NCBI GenBank assembly: GCA_021604565.1
Contig: BQJF01000015.1
Coordinates: forward strand, 1 to 59,657
Source: Minwuia thermotolerans
GTDB taxonomy: Bacteria > Pseudomonadota > Alphaproteobacteria > Minwuiales > Minwuiaceae
Length of the DNA: 59,657 bases
Reading direction: 5' to 3'
Under the pieces are notes generated by a model. That model saw only the letters and a program-made list of their open reading frames with translations. It had not been told where the DNA came from and ran no database searches. The position numbers and the translations under genes were made by a program. This document shows, piece by piece, positions 19,135-29,803 of this stretch (its first letter is position 1; the number at the start of each line of letters is the position of its first letter).

Positions 19135-19233
19135 GGGTGTTGCCGTTCAGCCCTTCTGAGTGTCGCCGTCTCTTACACGAGCCATCGCCAGAACGAAAGC
19201 CCTGTAGCGGATGCGGTCGAATTCCGCCGACGC

Positions 19234-19938
19234 TTACCTGATCTGCTCCAGCAGTCCGGCGATCTCGTCGCCCCTGCCCCGTCCGTGATCGGCAAGTGCC
19301 TTCCGCCCGCCTGCGGCATAGACAGCCACCGCCGCCAGCAGTTCCTTGAGCCGGTTTGCGCTGGACGCATTGAAGGGGCACCAGGCCCCGCCGGACAGCC
19401 GCGCCATCTGACGGAAGACGCTGGTCGCATCCGGGTCGTGACCTTCCTGAAACAGGAACAGCGGCACCTTCAGCAGGCCAAGCTGCCCCGCCTGATGACA
19501 GAGCGCATCCGCATCCTCTTCCATGCTGTCGCCAACGAAGACAACTGCCTGCACGGGCCTGTCCCTGGTTTCCTTCAGCGCCCGGGCAAGAATCCGTCCG
19601 ATCTGCGTACGCCCGCCCATGCACTGCACCTTCAGCATGGCATTGCGCAGGGCCGTCGCGTCACCGAACCACTTGCTGGCCTTGCATTCGCCGAAACCGC
19701 GATAGAACAGCAACTGCACATCCAGACCGCCGAGACTGCGTGTGGTCTCAAACATCTCCGCCTGCAGATGCAGTGCCTGATCCCAACTGCGCTGGCGGCT
19801 GGCGGTTGCATCCATGGCGAACATCAGGCGGCCCCGCTGCCCGCTACCGGCCTGCGGCGTCGGCGTGGCAGCGACCTTTGCCAGAAAGGCATCAACGTCG
19901 CCGGTGTTGCCATTTCCATGTTGCAGATCGCGTTTCAC
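19234..19938 (-). CDS. VWA-domain protein, cytoplasmic, function unknown
   Basis: The 234-aa protein starts at a GTG (19938) preceded by AGAGG. It is one von Willebrand A domain with a complete-looking MIDAS: D-A-T-A-S at residues 43-47, a conserved threonine in GGRTQIGR, and the aspartate in VFVGDSMEED. There is no signal peptide or membrane segment. VWA proteins of this size often scaffold complexes or assist AAA+ ATPases. The gene begins 65 bp after ftsH on the same strand, so an association with that AAA+ protease is conceivable but unproven. Longer reading into the ftsH 3' end is possible but unsupported. Confidence 0.8.
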   Translation of the reverse strand: MKRDLQHGNGNTGDVDAFLAKVAATPTPQAGSGQRGRLMFAMDATASRQRSWDQALHLQAEMFETTRSLGGLDVQLLFYRGFGECKASKWFGDATALRNAMLKVQCMGGRTQIGRILARALKETRDRPVQAVVFVGDSMEEDADALCHQAGQLGLLKVPLFLFQEGHDPDATSVFRQMARLSGGAWCPFNASSANRLKELLAAVAVYAAGGRKALADHGRGRGDEIAGLLEQIR

Positions 19939-20002
19939 AGCGGCCTCTGTCTCTGCGCCCCGGGGGCACACTCGCCCTCGGGGCAATCGGTGCCGGGTTC
20001 GG

Positions 20003-21940
<1,938 letters not shown>

Positions 21941-21967
21941 CTGTCAGATGTCCTTGAACTCAGGGTG

Positions 21968-21983
21968 ACCTGCGAGAGCAGGT
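21968..21983 (-). promoter_or_regulatory. Small stem-loop in the ftsH leader
   Basis: ACCTGC-GAGA-GCAGGT is a perfect 6-bp stem with a 4-base loop, 28 bases before the TTG start of ftsH. It is likely part of the mRNA leader; a regulatory effect is not shown. Confidence 0.35.
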
Positions 21984-22045
21984 GCAAAACAAGCGAATAC
22001 GATACCCCTAGCGGCAGGCGGACTCCACTGCAATCAGGACTTCGT

Positions 22046-22105
22046 ACATGTTTCAGATAGTCCGGTTTCCGCGACGCACAAGCCAGAGAAGTGAAACATG
22101 TTTCA
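22046..22105. promoter_or_regulatory. Palindrome and half-site repeat between tilS and ftsH
   Basis: TGAAACATGTTTCA (22092-22105) is a perfect 14-bp palindrome covering the tilS stop codon. ACATGTTTCAG recurs at 22046-22056, 49 bp away in the same orientation. Paired sites of this kind upstream of ftsH may bind a dimeric regulator; none is identified. Confidence 0.4.
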
Positions 22106-23314
22106 GCGCGGGGCCGCGAACAGGGGTGTGGCATGCACCAGCACGTCGCCCGGCAGCCTAACGGCGTCCGTGAGCGGACAGCCGAGCGCTTCATGCTGCC
22201 TGTAGACGCAGGGCAACAACGCACCCTCCGCAGTGCCGGGTCCGATGGCGATCGGACCGGTCAGGGGCGCGGATGCTTCAAGCCGGAACCGGCCATCCCA
22301 GAGCAGGCTACGGGCCGCGCCCGGCAGCCAGTCATGAACCGGCAGATTCCGCCGCTCCCGCACCACCCGCACACGCTTGCGGGACTGGCGAACGAGAGCA
22401 TGGCCAAGGGTCATGGTCAGCAGGCCCCCGCCCTGGTCCAGGCGCGCGATGGCGCGTTCTGCCTTTTCCAGTCCGGGCGGGATTCCCCCGGCCTGCGCCG
22501 CCGCCCTGAGCAGGAGTCTCAGCCGGATTTCCTCCGGCACCGCCTGAAACGCGGCCAGATCCAGGGTGACATCGCCAGCCGCGCCGGTGATGGTGGATTC
22601 CGCCCAGACCCGGTCGGTCCAGACCTGTAACGCATCGGCGGCACGTGCCGCACGGCCCGCCAGCCGGTTCAACCGCACCCGCTGCTGCGCCGAATCCGGG
22701 TGGGCAGCCAGTTCCTTGTCGATCCTGTTGCGCTCATGCCGGGGGTCATCGTTGGTTGGATCGTCAACCCATGCCAGGCCCTGCCCGCCGAGGAATGCTA
22801 TCAGCGCCGACTTGGGCACAGAGAGCAGCGGACGGCAGATGCGCACCCCGCCGCGCTCTGTCACGGGCCGCATGGCACCAAGCCCGTCGATGCCACTGCC
22901 GCGCGCGATCCGCATGGTCACGGTCGCGGCCTGGTCGTCGGCGTGATGTCCGACGAACAGGCTGCCGACGCCCTGCTCCCGACACCAGTCGAGCATCAGC
23001 GCATAGCGGGCGTCCCGTGCCCGGGCCTGAAGCCCAGTGGAGGGTTTCACACCGTCCCAGCGCAGCACCACGTTCGGAATGGATGCGGCAGACAGTCGTT
23101 CCGAAACCAGCCCTGCCTCGGCGTCGGACCCGGCCCGGATGCCATGGTCGACGATCAGCGCAGTGAGATCTCGCTCCCGAGTGCGTGCCCAGTCACGCAG
23201 GAGAACGCCGAGCGCCACGCTGTCAGGACCGCCTGAAACGGCAACGGCTACAGAACGTCCGGGATCAGGCAGTGCCGCCATCGCCTCCTGAAAGCGCTGT
23301 TCGGCTTCGGTCAT
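22103..23314 (-). CDS. tilS: tRNA(Ile)-lysidine synthetase TilS
   Basis: The 403-aa enzyme attaches lysine to C34 of the AUA-reading tRNA-Ile. The N-type ATP pyrophosphatase P-loop VSGGPDS is at residues 26-32, followed by the VDHGIR and GHHADDQAAT motifs. WVDDPTNDDPRHERNRIDKE carries the family N-R-I signature. The C-terminal substrate-binding part is divergent, as is common in alphaproteobacteria. The start at 23314 (MTEAEQRF) lies four bases after cpoB; an upstream extension would overlap cpoB. It sits between cpoB and ftsH. Confidence 0.94.
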   Translation of the reverse strand: MTEAEQRFQEAMAALPDPGRSVAVAVSGGPDSVALGVLLRDWARTRERDLTALIVDHGIRAGSDAEAGLVSERLSAASIPNVVLRWDGVKPSTGLQARARDARYALMLDWCREQGVGSLFVGHHADDQAATVTMRIARGSGIDGLGAMRPVTERGGVRICRPLLSVPKSALIAFLGGQGLAWVDDPTNDDPRHERNRIDKELAAHPDSAQQRVRLNRLAGRAARAADALQVWTDRVWAESTITGAAGDVTLDLAAFQAVPEEIRLRLLLRAAAQAGGIPPGLEKAERAIARLDQGGGLLTMTLGHALVRQSRKRVRVVRERRNLPVHDWLPGAARSLLWDGRFRLEASAPLTGPIAIGPGTAEGALLPCVYRQHEALGCPLTDAVRLPGDVLVHATPLFAAPR

Positions 23315-23318
23315 CGAA

Positions 23319-24380
23319 TCAGGCGCAACCGGCCTTCTGCTTCTCCCTCTGCATCCTGCGCTTGATGCTGCTCGATGCAGTGGGATAGCGGTCAGAGAGT
23401 TCGTTGAATACAGCACAGGCGTCCTGCTTCTGATCCAGCACGACCAGCGTGATGCCCAGCTTCAGCAGGTTGTCCGGTGCCTTGGTGCTGGTGCGGTACT
23501 TCTGATAGCCGGTCAGGAAGGCGGAGGCCGCAGCCTCATAGTCCTGACGCACGTAGTGGCTCTCCCCCAGCCAGTACTGGGCGTTGCCCGCCAGTTCATG
23601 CTCCGGATGCAGTTCCAGGAATGCCTTGAAGGCCTGTTCGGACTCGGCAAACCGCTTGGCCTGCAAAAGGCCGAAGGCATGGATGTACTGATCCCTCGGC
23701 TCACCCTCCGGCAGTGCCTGATCGATCGGATTTCCGCTCGCCGGCGGGGTGCTGGCGGCCGGCGCGGCAGCGAGCTGGTTCGTCTGCTGGTTCACCGAGG
23801 GGGCGGCGGCTTCCACCTGCACGCCAGTGCCTGCGGGTGCATTGCCCTGCGGCAGGCGGGCCACTTCCTCCGGTGTCACCTGCCCCAGCACCTGCGCGCC
23901 CTGGGCCGCACCCGCGACGGGCGGGGCACTGCCACCGTCGGTCGAATTCGTCGTTGCGGCAGGCGCCGGTGCCGCGGCCATGTTCTTCTCGATGGCGGTC
24001 AGGCGGAAATCCACGTCCTCCACCAGCTTGGTCATGCGACTGTCGATCCGCCGCAGCTTGAAGTCGACTTCCTCGACGCGGTTGGTGAGGTTCCGCATTT
24101 CCTCTTCCAGCGCATTCAGTTTCAGGGTCAGGCCTGCGGCGTCAGCGCGTTCGGCAACTGTCGCCGGGCCTGAACCACCGCTTTCCGTCGTCGGGGATGC
24201 AGGCAGGGGGCGCCCGCCCAGCAGATGTGCCTTCAGGTCGGTGACGGAACGTTCCAGCCGCTGGACCCGATCATTCAGGGGGGCCAGATCCTGCGCGACA
24301 GCAGGCGTCGCCAGCGGTGCCGCCAAACCAAGCACGAGAACAAGGGACATCAGCCCCCCGCGACCAGACACCATCACCAT
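23319..24380 (-). CDS. cpoB: Tol-Pal system protein CpoB/YbgF
   Basis: The 353-aa periplasmic protein has a signal peptide (MSLVLVLGLAAPLATPAVAQ, cleavage near residue 30). An N-terminal coiled coil follows (LNDRVQRLERSVTDL and LEEEMRNLTNRVEEVDFKLR, about 35-130), then an Ala/Pro-rich linker to about 230. The C-terminal TPR domain has repeats of the form AFKAFLELHPEHELAGNAQYW. CpoB links Tol-Pal function to PBP1b-driven peptidoglycan synthesis at division sites. The ATG follows GAGGAG. It lies downstream of pal, past a strong terminator-like hairpin. Confidence 0.93.
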   Translation of the reverse strand: MVMVSGRGGLMSLVLVLGLAAPLATPAVAQDLAPLNDRVQRLERSVTDLKAHLLGGRPLPASPTTESGGSGPATVAERADAAGLTLKLNALEEEMRNLTNRVEEVDFKLRRIDSRMTKLVEDVDFRLTAIEKNMAAAPAPAATTNSTDGGSAPPVAGAAQGAQVLGQVTPEEVARLPQGNAPAGTGVQVEAAAPSVNQQTNQLAAAPAASTPPASGNPIDQALPEGEPRDQYIHAFGLLQAKRFAESEQAFKAFLELHPEHELAGNAQYWLGESHYVRQDYEAAASAFLTGYQKYRTSTKAPDNLLKLGITLVVLDQKQDACAVFNELSDRYPTASSSIKRRMQREKQKAGCA

Positions 24381-24485
24381 CGGATTCTCCTCTTCACGGA
24401 CAAGAATGACCCGTCATTGACGTGAATGCATCTTCAATGGCGCAGAAATGCGACGAAAATGCGAAACACGGCCCCGAGACGCAAA

Positions 24486-24518
24486 TCGCCCGCCGTTGCG
24501 CGCGGCAACGGCGGGCGA
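24486..24518 (-). terminator. Rho-independent terminator downstream of pal
   Basis: Arms 24486-24499 and 24505-24518 are perfect 14-bp complements (TCGCCCGCCGTTGC) around a five-base loop. On the minus strand TTTGC follows. It stands 40 bp beyond the pal stop and separates it from cpoB. Confidence 0.75.
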
Positions 24519-24557
24519 GAAACACTTGCTGCCACCCGGAGGCGGCATCTCACGACA

Positions 24558-25106
24558 TCAGTTGGAGATGACCGTGACCGAGCGGCGGTTCTGGGCCCAG
24601 GCGCTCTCGTTATGGCCCAGAGCAATCGGGCGCTCCTTGCCATAGGAGATCGTGGTCACGCGGGACGGTGCGATACCCAGGCTGGCGAGATATTCCTTCG
24701 CCGCGTTGGCACGACGTTCGCCCAGACCAAGGTTGTATTCGCGGGTGCCACGCTCATCGGCATGGCCTTCCAGAACGATCCGCTTGGAGGGGAAACGGGC
24801 CAGGTAGGCGGCCTGACGGCGAAGCACATCCTGCGCGTCACGGTTCAGTTCATGGCTGTCGAAGGCGAAGAAGACACGGTCGCCCACATTCAGCACGAAA
24901 TGCTCCTGCGAGCCATCCTTCGGACCGGAGGGCTGGGTCACGACCTTCGGTGCGGGCGCAGGTGCCGGTGCGGGGGCCGCAGTCTGCGTCGCGCCGCCCG
25001 AACCTGCGTCGGAGGCGTCGGTTGCCGGCGGCTCGTCGGCACAGGCTGCGAGAATAACCAGTGCGGCAACCATGCTGCCAGCCTTGATCAGAAAACCATG
25101 AGGCAT
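24558..25106 (-). CDS. pal: Peptidoglycan-associated lipoprotein Pal
   Basis: The 182-aa outer-membrane lipoprotein has a signal peptide ending in the lipobox LAAC (19-22). A Pro/Ala linker follows, then an OmpA-type peptidoglycan-binding domain with VFFAFDSHEL, EGHADERGTREYN and LGERRANAAKEYL. Pal bridges outer membrane and peptidoglycan and binds TolB. The ATG at 25106 follows GGGAG; an upstream in-frame start at 25160 would spoil the signal peptide. It is separated from tolB by 208 bp, which may hold its own promoter. Confidence 0.95.
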   Translation of the reverse strand: MPHGFLIKAGSMVAALVILAACADEPPATDASDAGSGGATQTAAPAPAPAPAPKVVTQPSGPKDGSQEHFVLNVGDRVFFAFDSHELNRDAQDVLRRQAAYLARFPSKRIVLEGHADERGTREYNLGLGERRANAAKEYLASLGIAPSRVTTISYGKERPIALGHNESAWAQNRRSVTVISN

Positions 25107-25314
25107 GATGAATTCAGCTCCCTGCTGCGTCAGGATCAGTAAGGTCCGGACGATGATCAAATCACGATGTACGCGGATGTCACAGGCAGGTGCCCCCCGA
25201 CAACCATTGACCCGGTATTACCATCAAGTCCGGTGAATCGGAACCGGTCTCTGTGTCAACGGCGTGACCTCACGACATGTTTGTCAAGATGTCGCTCCCG
25301 CTATCCATCACTTA

Positions 25315-26658
25315 TCACTCCTCCAGCGGGGTCAGGGGCGACCATGCCGGGTCGGACGCATCGATCGGCGTTGCCACTTCCCGCAGGTTCTGCCCGGTCA
25401 GGTCGACCGACCAGAGCCGCACGCTGCCGCCGCGACCATTGTCGTCCCCCGGTATCTGGCGGAAGAACATCAGCACACGTCCGTTCGGCGACCATGTGGG
25501 TCCTTCATCGAGAAAGCTCTCGGTCAGGATCCGTTCACCGGTGCCGTCGGGGCGGATGACACCGATATAGAAGCGCCGGTTGAGCAGCTTGGTGAAGGCG
25601 ATCAGGTCACCACGCGGCGACCAGACCGGTGTCGCGTAGCGCCCTTCGCCAAAGCTTATGCGCTGCACATCGGACCCGTCTGCGGCCATGGTGTAGATCT
25701 GCTGCGTCCCCGACCTGTCGGAATTGAAGGTCAGACGATCACCGTCCGGCGCAAAGCTGGGGGATGTGTCGATCGCCAGATGCCGCGTCAGCCGCGCTGT
25801 GACCCGGGTCCGCAGGTCCATGACATAGACATCGGAATTGCCGTCGCGGGCCATGGAGATCACCACCTTCTCCCCGTCCGGAGAGAAGCGCGGCGCATAG
25901 GTCATGCCTGGAAACTCACCCAGTATCTCCTGCTGTCCGGTATCGATGTCATACAGATAGACCCGTGGCTGGTTGCCGACATAGGACATGTAGGTGACGA
26001 CCTGCTGCGTCGGCGAGAAACGCGGTGTCAGGACAAGGTTGGAACCATCCGTCAGATACCTGTGATTGGCGGAATCCTGGTCCATGATGGCCAGGCGCTT
26101 CACCCGCCGGTCCGGCGGGCCGGATTCGGCGACATAGACGATGCGCGTGTCGAAGTAGCCTTCTTCCCCCGTCAGACGCTTGTAGATGGCGTCGGAGATG
26201 ATGTGGCCGATGCGCCGGGCGTTCTCCGGTGTGGTGCGGAAGACGAGACCGGTGAGCTGACTGGCCCCGAAGACATCCCAGAGGCGGAATTCCGTCCGTA
26301 GCTGTCCATCACTCTCGATCCGGACACTGCCGGTGGCCAGCGCCTGCGCATCCAGCGGACGCCAGTTGGTGAAGTTCGGGCGGACCAGCACATCCTCCGG
26401 CGATTCCAGATAGGCGGCCGGATTGATCAGGCGGAAGATGCTGGTGCGGGAAAGGTTACCCCGGACGACCTCCGCGATCTCGCGGCCAAGCTCGCGGGTC
26501 GTCGCCGTTTCTCCGTGCAGATCGGTCACCGCCACCGGCAACGGATCGACGGAGGCACTGGTGATGTCGATCCTCAACTGCGCTGCCGCCGGGCTGAGTG
26601 TGGCAGCCAGGGCGCCAAGGCACAGCATCACGAGGGTCGCTGCATTCAGAAGCTTCAT
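25315..26658 (-). CDS. tolB: Tol-Pal system translocation protein TolB
   Basis: The 447-aa periplasmic protein has a signal peptide to about residue 26 (LSPAAAQ), an N-terminal TolB domain, and a six-bladed beta propeller. The propeller repeats include [47 protein letters not shown] and [15 protein letters not shown]. TolB shuttles between Pal and TolA and is needed for outer-membrane constriction. The start overlaps the stop of the small TolA-like gene by four bases (ATGA), so the two are translationally coupled. Confidence 0.96.
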   Translation of the reverse strand: MKLLNAATLVMLCLGALAATLSPAAAQLRIDITSASVDPLPVAVTDLHGETATTRELGREIAEVVRGNLSRTSIFRLINPAAYLESPEDVLVRPNFTNWRPLDAQALATGSVRIESDGQLRTEFRLWDVFGASQLTGLVFRTTPENARRIGHIISDAIYKRLTGEEGYFDTRIVYVAESGPPDRRVKRLAIMDQDSANHRYLTDGSNLVLTPRFSPTQQVVTYMSYVGNQPRVYLYDIDTGQQEILGEFPGMTYAPRFSPDGEKVVISMARDGNSDVYVMDLRTRVTARLTRHLAIDTSPSFAPDGDRLTFNSDRSGTQQIYTMAADGSDVQRISFGEGRYATPVWSPRGDLIAFTKLLNRRFYIGVIRPDGTGERILTESFLDEGPTWSPNGRVLMFFRQIPGDDNGRGGSVRLWSVDLTGQNLREVATPIDASDPAWSPLTPLEE

Positions 26659-27038
26659 TTCCCGGATTCTTCCTTCAGATTGAAACTGATCTCGATGGTG
26701 CGCCAGACGTCAAAACTGTCAGCAGGCAGCGGAAAGGGCTGGCTGCTGACAATGGCCGCGCGCACGCTGTCGACATAGGACTGAACTGTGGCGTCAGTTT
26801 GACCGCCGTCATCCGTCACGGTCAGCTCCGGCGCGCCGTCCACTGTGCCGTCCGGGTTCATCTGCAGCACGGCAACAACGTGAATCAGTTCAGCGTCACC
26901 GAACACGTCCGGGACAACCCAGTTGTCGGTCACATGTCGCTGCAGTTTCTCGCCAAGATCCGACGGCTCCGCCAGCGCCGCAAGGGACGCGAAGACAGCG
27001 CACACCGATACAGCCAGAATTGCGGCCAGCCTGCTCAT
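26655..27038 (-). CDS. Small secreted protein with a TolA C-terminal (domain III-like) fold
   Basis: The 127-aa protein starts at 27038 after GGGGAG and has a signal peptide ([20 protein letters not shown], cleavage near ALA-EP). The mature part aligns with the C-terminal domain of TolA encoded just upstream. Both share NW, a strand ending in NPDGT or NKDGT, APEL/PPEL, D-GQ-D, VRA, QP-P-P, F--WR and F-LKE--G. It thus looks like a duplicate of TolA-III with its own export signal and no transmembrane anchor. It lies 17 bp after tolA and overlaps tolB by four bases, placing it firmly in the tol operon. A role as soluble TolA competitor, TolB ligand or assembly aid is inferred only. Confidence 0.82.
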   Translation of the reverse strand: MSRLAAILAVSVCAVFASLAALAEPSDLGEKLQRHVTDNWVVPDVFGDAELIHVVAVLQMNPDGTVDGAPELTVTDDGGQTDATVQSYVDSVRAAIVSSQPFPLPADSFDVWRTIEISFNLKEESGK

Positions 27039-27054
27039 GGTTCCAGTCTCCCCT

Positions 27055-28101
27055 TCACTGACCGTAGACTTCCTTGAGCGAGAAGGTGAATACCATCTCG
27101 CGCCACTGTTCGAACTTCTCCGGTGGCATGGGCAGGGGCTGAGCCTTCTGGACCGCGCGAACCGCACTGCTGGTGAATGCCTGCACAACGCGGTCGCTCT
27201 GACCGGCATCATGGACGTCGATCAGCTCGGGAGGCCGCGCAAGGGTGCCATCCTTGTTCAGGAACAGGTGAACGTCCGCACGCATCTCCTGAATCCCCGG
27301 GGCGCCATGGTTCGGGAACCAGTTGCGGGCGATGTGACTGCGCAGCAGATCACGCTCTGAGACCGTCAGCACTGCTTCTATGCGGTTGCGCGCAGTCCCC
27401 CCTTCCCCGATCCGGATGTCGGAGATGCGCGTCTCGTTCTTCTCCACCGGCGGCGTTGGCTTGTCCTTGTTCAGCCGGTCCAGCTTGGCCGACAGGCGAT
27501 CGAACAGTGCCTCCTGCTTCTCCGGCGTCTTCTTCGGTCGTGCCTCGGGCACCGGCGTGGTTGCCTTGGCGACCTGTTCGGGCCGGGGTTTCGGCACTTC
27601 AGGCAGGGGCTTGGGCGTGGCCTTCTCGACGGGCTTCGGTTCGGGCACCGGCAGCGGCTCCAGTTTCGCCAGCTTCTCGACCTTCTCCTCGACCTGCTTC
27701 CGCGGGGCCAGGGTCCCGTCGGGATCAAGCTCCACGACCGGTCGCGGAGCCGGTGGTGGCGGTGCCTCGGCTTCCGGTTCCGGCTGCGGTGCGGGAACAG
27801 GTTCCAGCGCCGGGGCGACCTCCGCCGTCTCGGTCTCCACAGGTGGCGGCGGAGGTGGCGGTGCGGTCTCCGGTGGCGGCTGGCGCTGCTGGTCCGGGGC
27901 GCTGATCGGCACGTCAGGCGCAGGTTCCTCGGGCTCACCCGCCGTCTTCAGGTTCGTTTCCGGCCCGACCGTCTCATAGGACACCGTGACGATGGTCTCG
28001 GCATTCACGGGCTCCCTGTCATCGAACGACGGCAGGTCAAGCGCCAGCGCCCCGGCAACAGCCAGATGAAAGACAACCGATATGGTGGCGGAGCGGATCA
28101 C
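27055..28101 (-). CDS. tolA: Tol-Pal system protein TolA
   Basis: The 348-aa inner-membrane anchored protein has one N-terminal helix (TISVVFHLAVAGALAL, with the SVVFH type motif that contacts TolQR). A long Pro/Glu/Lys-rich spacer (about 50-235) spans the periplasm, and the C-terminal TolA-III domain (about 245-348) contacts TolB-Pal. The spacer is more proline-rich than the helical E. coli one, as often seen in alphaproteobacteria. The start codon is GTG (28101). TolA couples the TolQR proton-motive motor to the outer membrane. It lies 54 bp after tolR. Confidence 0.9.
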   Translation of the reverse strand: MIRSATISVVFHLAVAGALALDLPSFDDREPVNAETIVTVSYETVGPETNLKTAGEPEEPAPDVPISAPDQQRQPPPETAPPPPPPPVETETAEVAPALEPVPAPQPEPEAEAPPPPAPRPVVELDPDGTLAPRKQVEEKVEKLAKLEPLPVPEPKPVEKATPKPLPEVPKPRPEQVAKATTPVPEARPKKTPEKQEALFDRLSAKLDRLNKDKPTPPVEKNETRISDIRIGEGGTARNRIEAVLTVSERDLLRSHIARNWFPNHGAPGIQEMRADVHLFLNKDGTLARPPELIDVHDAGQSDRVVQAFTSSAVRAVQKAQPLPMPPEKFEQWREMVFTFSLKEVYGQ

Positions 28102-28155
28102 AGCTCTGGATACCTGTCCTTGTCCGGTTGCGGTCCAGCCCTGGACCCGGGGAGA

Positions 28156-28596
28156 CTATTGGGCGTCGACGCGACCGGGTGCCTGTGCAACCAGTGCGAC
28201 ACGGGTGAAGCCGGCGGCGTTGATGGTGCCCATCACCTCCATCACGCGCCCGTAGTCGATTGTCCTGTCGCCCCGTACGAATATCCTGCGATCCTGTGCG
28301 GCATCAGTGATCGCGGTCAGCTTCGGCACCAGATCACCAAGCTGGACCTCCTTCTCCTGCAGGAAGATCCGGCCGTCCTTGTCAATGGTTATCGCGAGGG
28401 GTTCATCCAGTCCCTGAAGTGTCGGGGCCACGGCCTTGGGCAGTTCAACCGGCACACCGACGGACAGCAGAGGGGCCGCGATCATGAAGACCACCAGCAG
28501 GACCAGCATGACATCGACAAATGGCGTCACGTTGATCTGGGACATTGGCTCATAGCGCTTGCGACGGAACCGCCCGCCCTGCATCTGAGCTCCCAT
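28156..28596 (-). CDS. tolR: Tol-Pal system protein TolR (ExbD family)
   Basis: The 146-aa protein has one transmembrane helix (about 24-47) preceded by MSQINVTPFVDVMLVLLVVF. That segment includes the functionally essential aspartate of ExbD/TolR proteins. The periplasmic domain has AITIDKDGRIFL and IFVRGDRTIDYGRVMEVMG. With TolQ it forms the proton channel energising TolA. Its ATG overlaps the tolQ stop by one base. Confidence 0.95.
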   Translation of the reverse strand: MGAQMQGGRFRRKRYEPMSQINVTPFVDVMLVLLVVFMIAAPLLSVGVPVELPKAVAPTLQGLDEPLAITIDKDGRIFLQEKEVQLGDLVPKLTAITDAAQDRRIFVRGDRTIDYGRVMEVMGTINAAGFTRVALVAQAPGRVDAQ

Positions 28597-29327
28597 CAGT
28601 TGCTGTCCCCTTCATCCAGTTGCCGCGACATGATTGCCGAGAACTCGCCCGCAAAGCCTTCCAGCCGCGTGGCGTAGCGCCCGAGGTCGTTGGAGAACTT
28701 GTTGTAGGCGATGGTTGCCGGGATGGCGGCAACCAGACCCAGCGCCGTCGCGAACAGCGCCTCCGCGATGCCCGGTGCCACGACGGCGAGGGACGTGTTC
28801 TTGGTGGCGGCAATGGCCTGGAAACTGTCCATGATGCCCCAGACAGTGCCGAACAGACCGACGAACGGCGCGGTCGAACCGACAGTTGCCAGCACGCCCA
28901 GATAGCGTTCCAGCCGCTCGACCTCCCGATCGATGCTGATGCGCATGACCTGCCCGATGCGGTCCTGCAGCCCGGCACGCAGGTGATCCCGACCGGTCAG
29001 ACCGCGCTCCGCCGTGCGTCGCCATTCACGCATGGCACCGGCAAACAGCACCGCCATGGGATGATTGGCCTTGGCGCCGATCTCGTCATACAGCGCCTCC
29101 AGGCTGCCGCCGGACCAGAATTCCTTCTCGAAGCTGTCCGCCTGACGCCAGACACGGCGATAGCGCACCCATTTCTCGAAAATGATCGACCAGCACCAGA
29201 TCGAGGCACCAAGCAGCACCAGCATCACAAGCTGCACCACGATGTCCGAACGCAGGAACAGCGCCCACATGGACAGGTCGGCGGCGTTGAGCCCCTCGAT
29301 TCCGGCTGCCACAACTTCCTGATTCAT
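28596..29327 (-). CDS. tolQ: Tol-Pal system protein TolQ (ExbB family)
   Basis: The 243-aa inner-membrane protein has three transmembrane helices (about 28-48, 140-160 and 178-200). The MotA/TolQ/ExbB signature includes LGVLATVGSTAPFVGLFGTV with the conserved threonine and proline, and EALFATALGLVAAIPA. It is the stator-like pentamer around TolR. It follows ybgC with a four-base overlap. Confidence 0.96.
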   Translation of the reverse strand: MNQEVVAAGIEGLNAADLSMWALFLRSDIVVQLVMLVLLGASIWCWSIIFEKWVRYRRVWRQADSFEKEFWSGGSLEALYDEIGAKANHPMAVLFAGAMREWRRTAERGLTGRDHLRAGLQDRIGQVMRISIDREVERLERYLGVLATVGSTAPFVGLFGTVWGIMDSFQAIAATKNTSLAVVAPGIAEALFATALGLVAAIPATIAYNKFSNDLGRYATRLEGFAGEFSAIMSRQLDEGDSN

Positions 29328-29803
29328 TGTTTCACTTCTCCGCCTCGTTTTGTCAGCGCTGTCAGCCGCTCACGCACCTCGGCAGGAATCCGCCGTGGCC
29401 GCCCGTCCAGCCCGATGAATGCGGCGCGAACCTGCGTTTGCACCAGCATCTCCGCCTGCCGCATCACGTTCTGCGACAGGGACAGTGTTGCCCCCTTCAT
29501 TTCAATCAATCGCGTCTCGACCACCAGGTCGTCGTCGAGCCGCGCCGGAGCCAGATAACTGGCTGTGACATCCCTGACAGCAAACATTGCGCCAGAGTCC
29601 TGCTCCATCATCGCCCGCTGGTCGATCCCCAGCACCCGCAGCATGTCCGACCGTGCCCGTTCAGTGAACTTCAGGTAGTTCGCATAATAGACGATGGCGC
29701 CTGCGTCCGTGTCTTCCCAGTAGACACGGACGGGCATGAGATGCGCGTCGCCGCTGATACGGCCCGTGGCACCGTTCGGATCAGACACGGCCGGATCAGT
29801 CAT
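29324..29803 (-). CDS. ybgC: Tol-Pal associated acyl-CoA thioesterase YbgC
   Basis: The 159-aa 4-hydroxybenzoyl-CoA-thioesterase-type hot-dog protein carries [19 protein letters not shown] with the catalytic aspartate, then ERARSDMLR. Homologues hydrolyse short acyl-CoA or acyl-ACP thioesters and associate with acyl carrier protein and phospholipid enzymes. The gene order ybgC-tolQ is nearly universal. The ATG at 29803 overlaps ruvB by eight bases; a longer reading to a TTG at 29872 would lie fully inside ruvB. Confidence 0.93.
   Translation of the reverse strand: MTDPAVSDPNGATGRISGDAHLMPVRVYWEDTDAGAIVYYANYLKFTERARSDMLRVLGIDQRAMMEQDSGAMFAVRDVTASYLAPARLDDDLVVETRLIEMKGATLSLSQNVMRQAEMLVQTQVRAAFIGLDGRPRRIPAEVRERLTALTKRGGEVKQ

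Noticed and set aside
25254..25287. Two TTGACA hexamers (minus strand) as a pal promoter
   Set aside because: No acceptable -10 hexamer is found at 16-18 bp spacing for either one, so no promoter is called.
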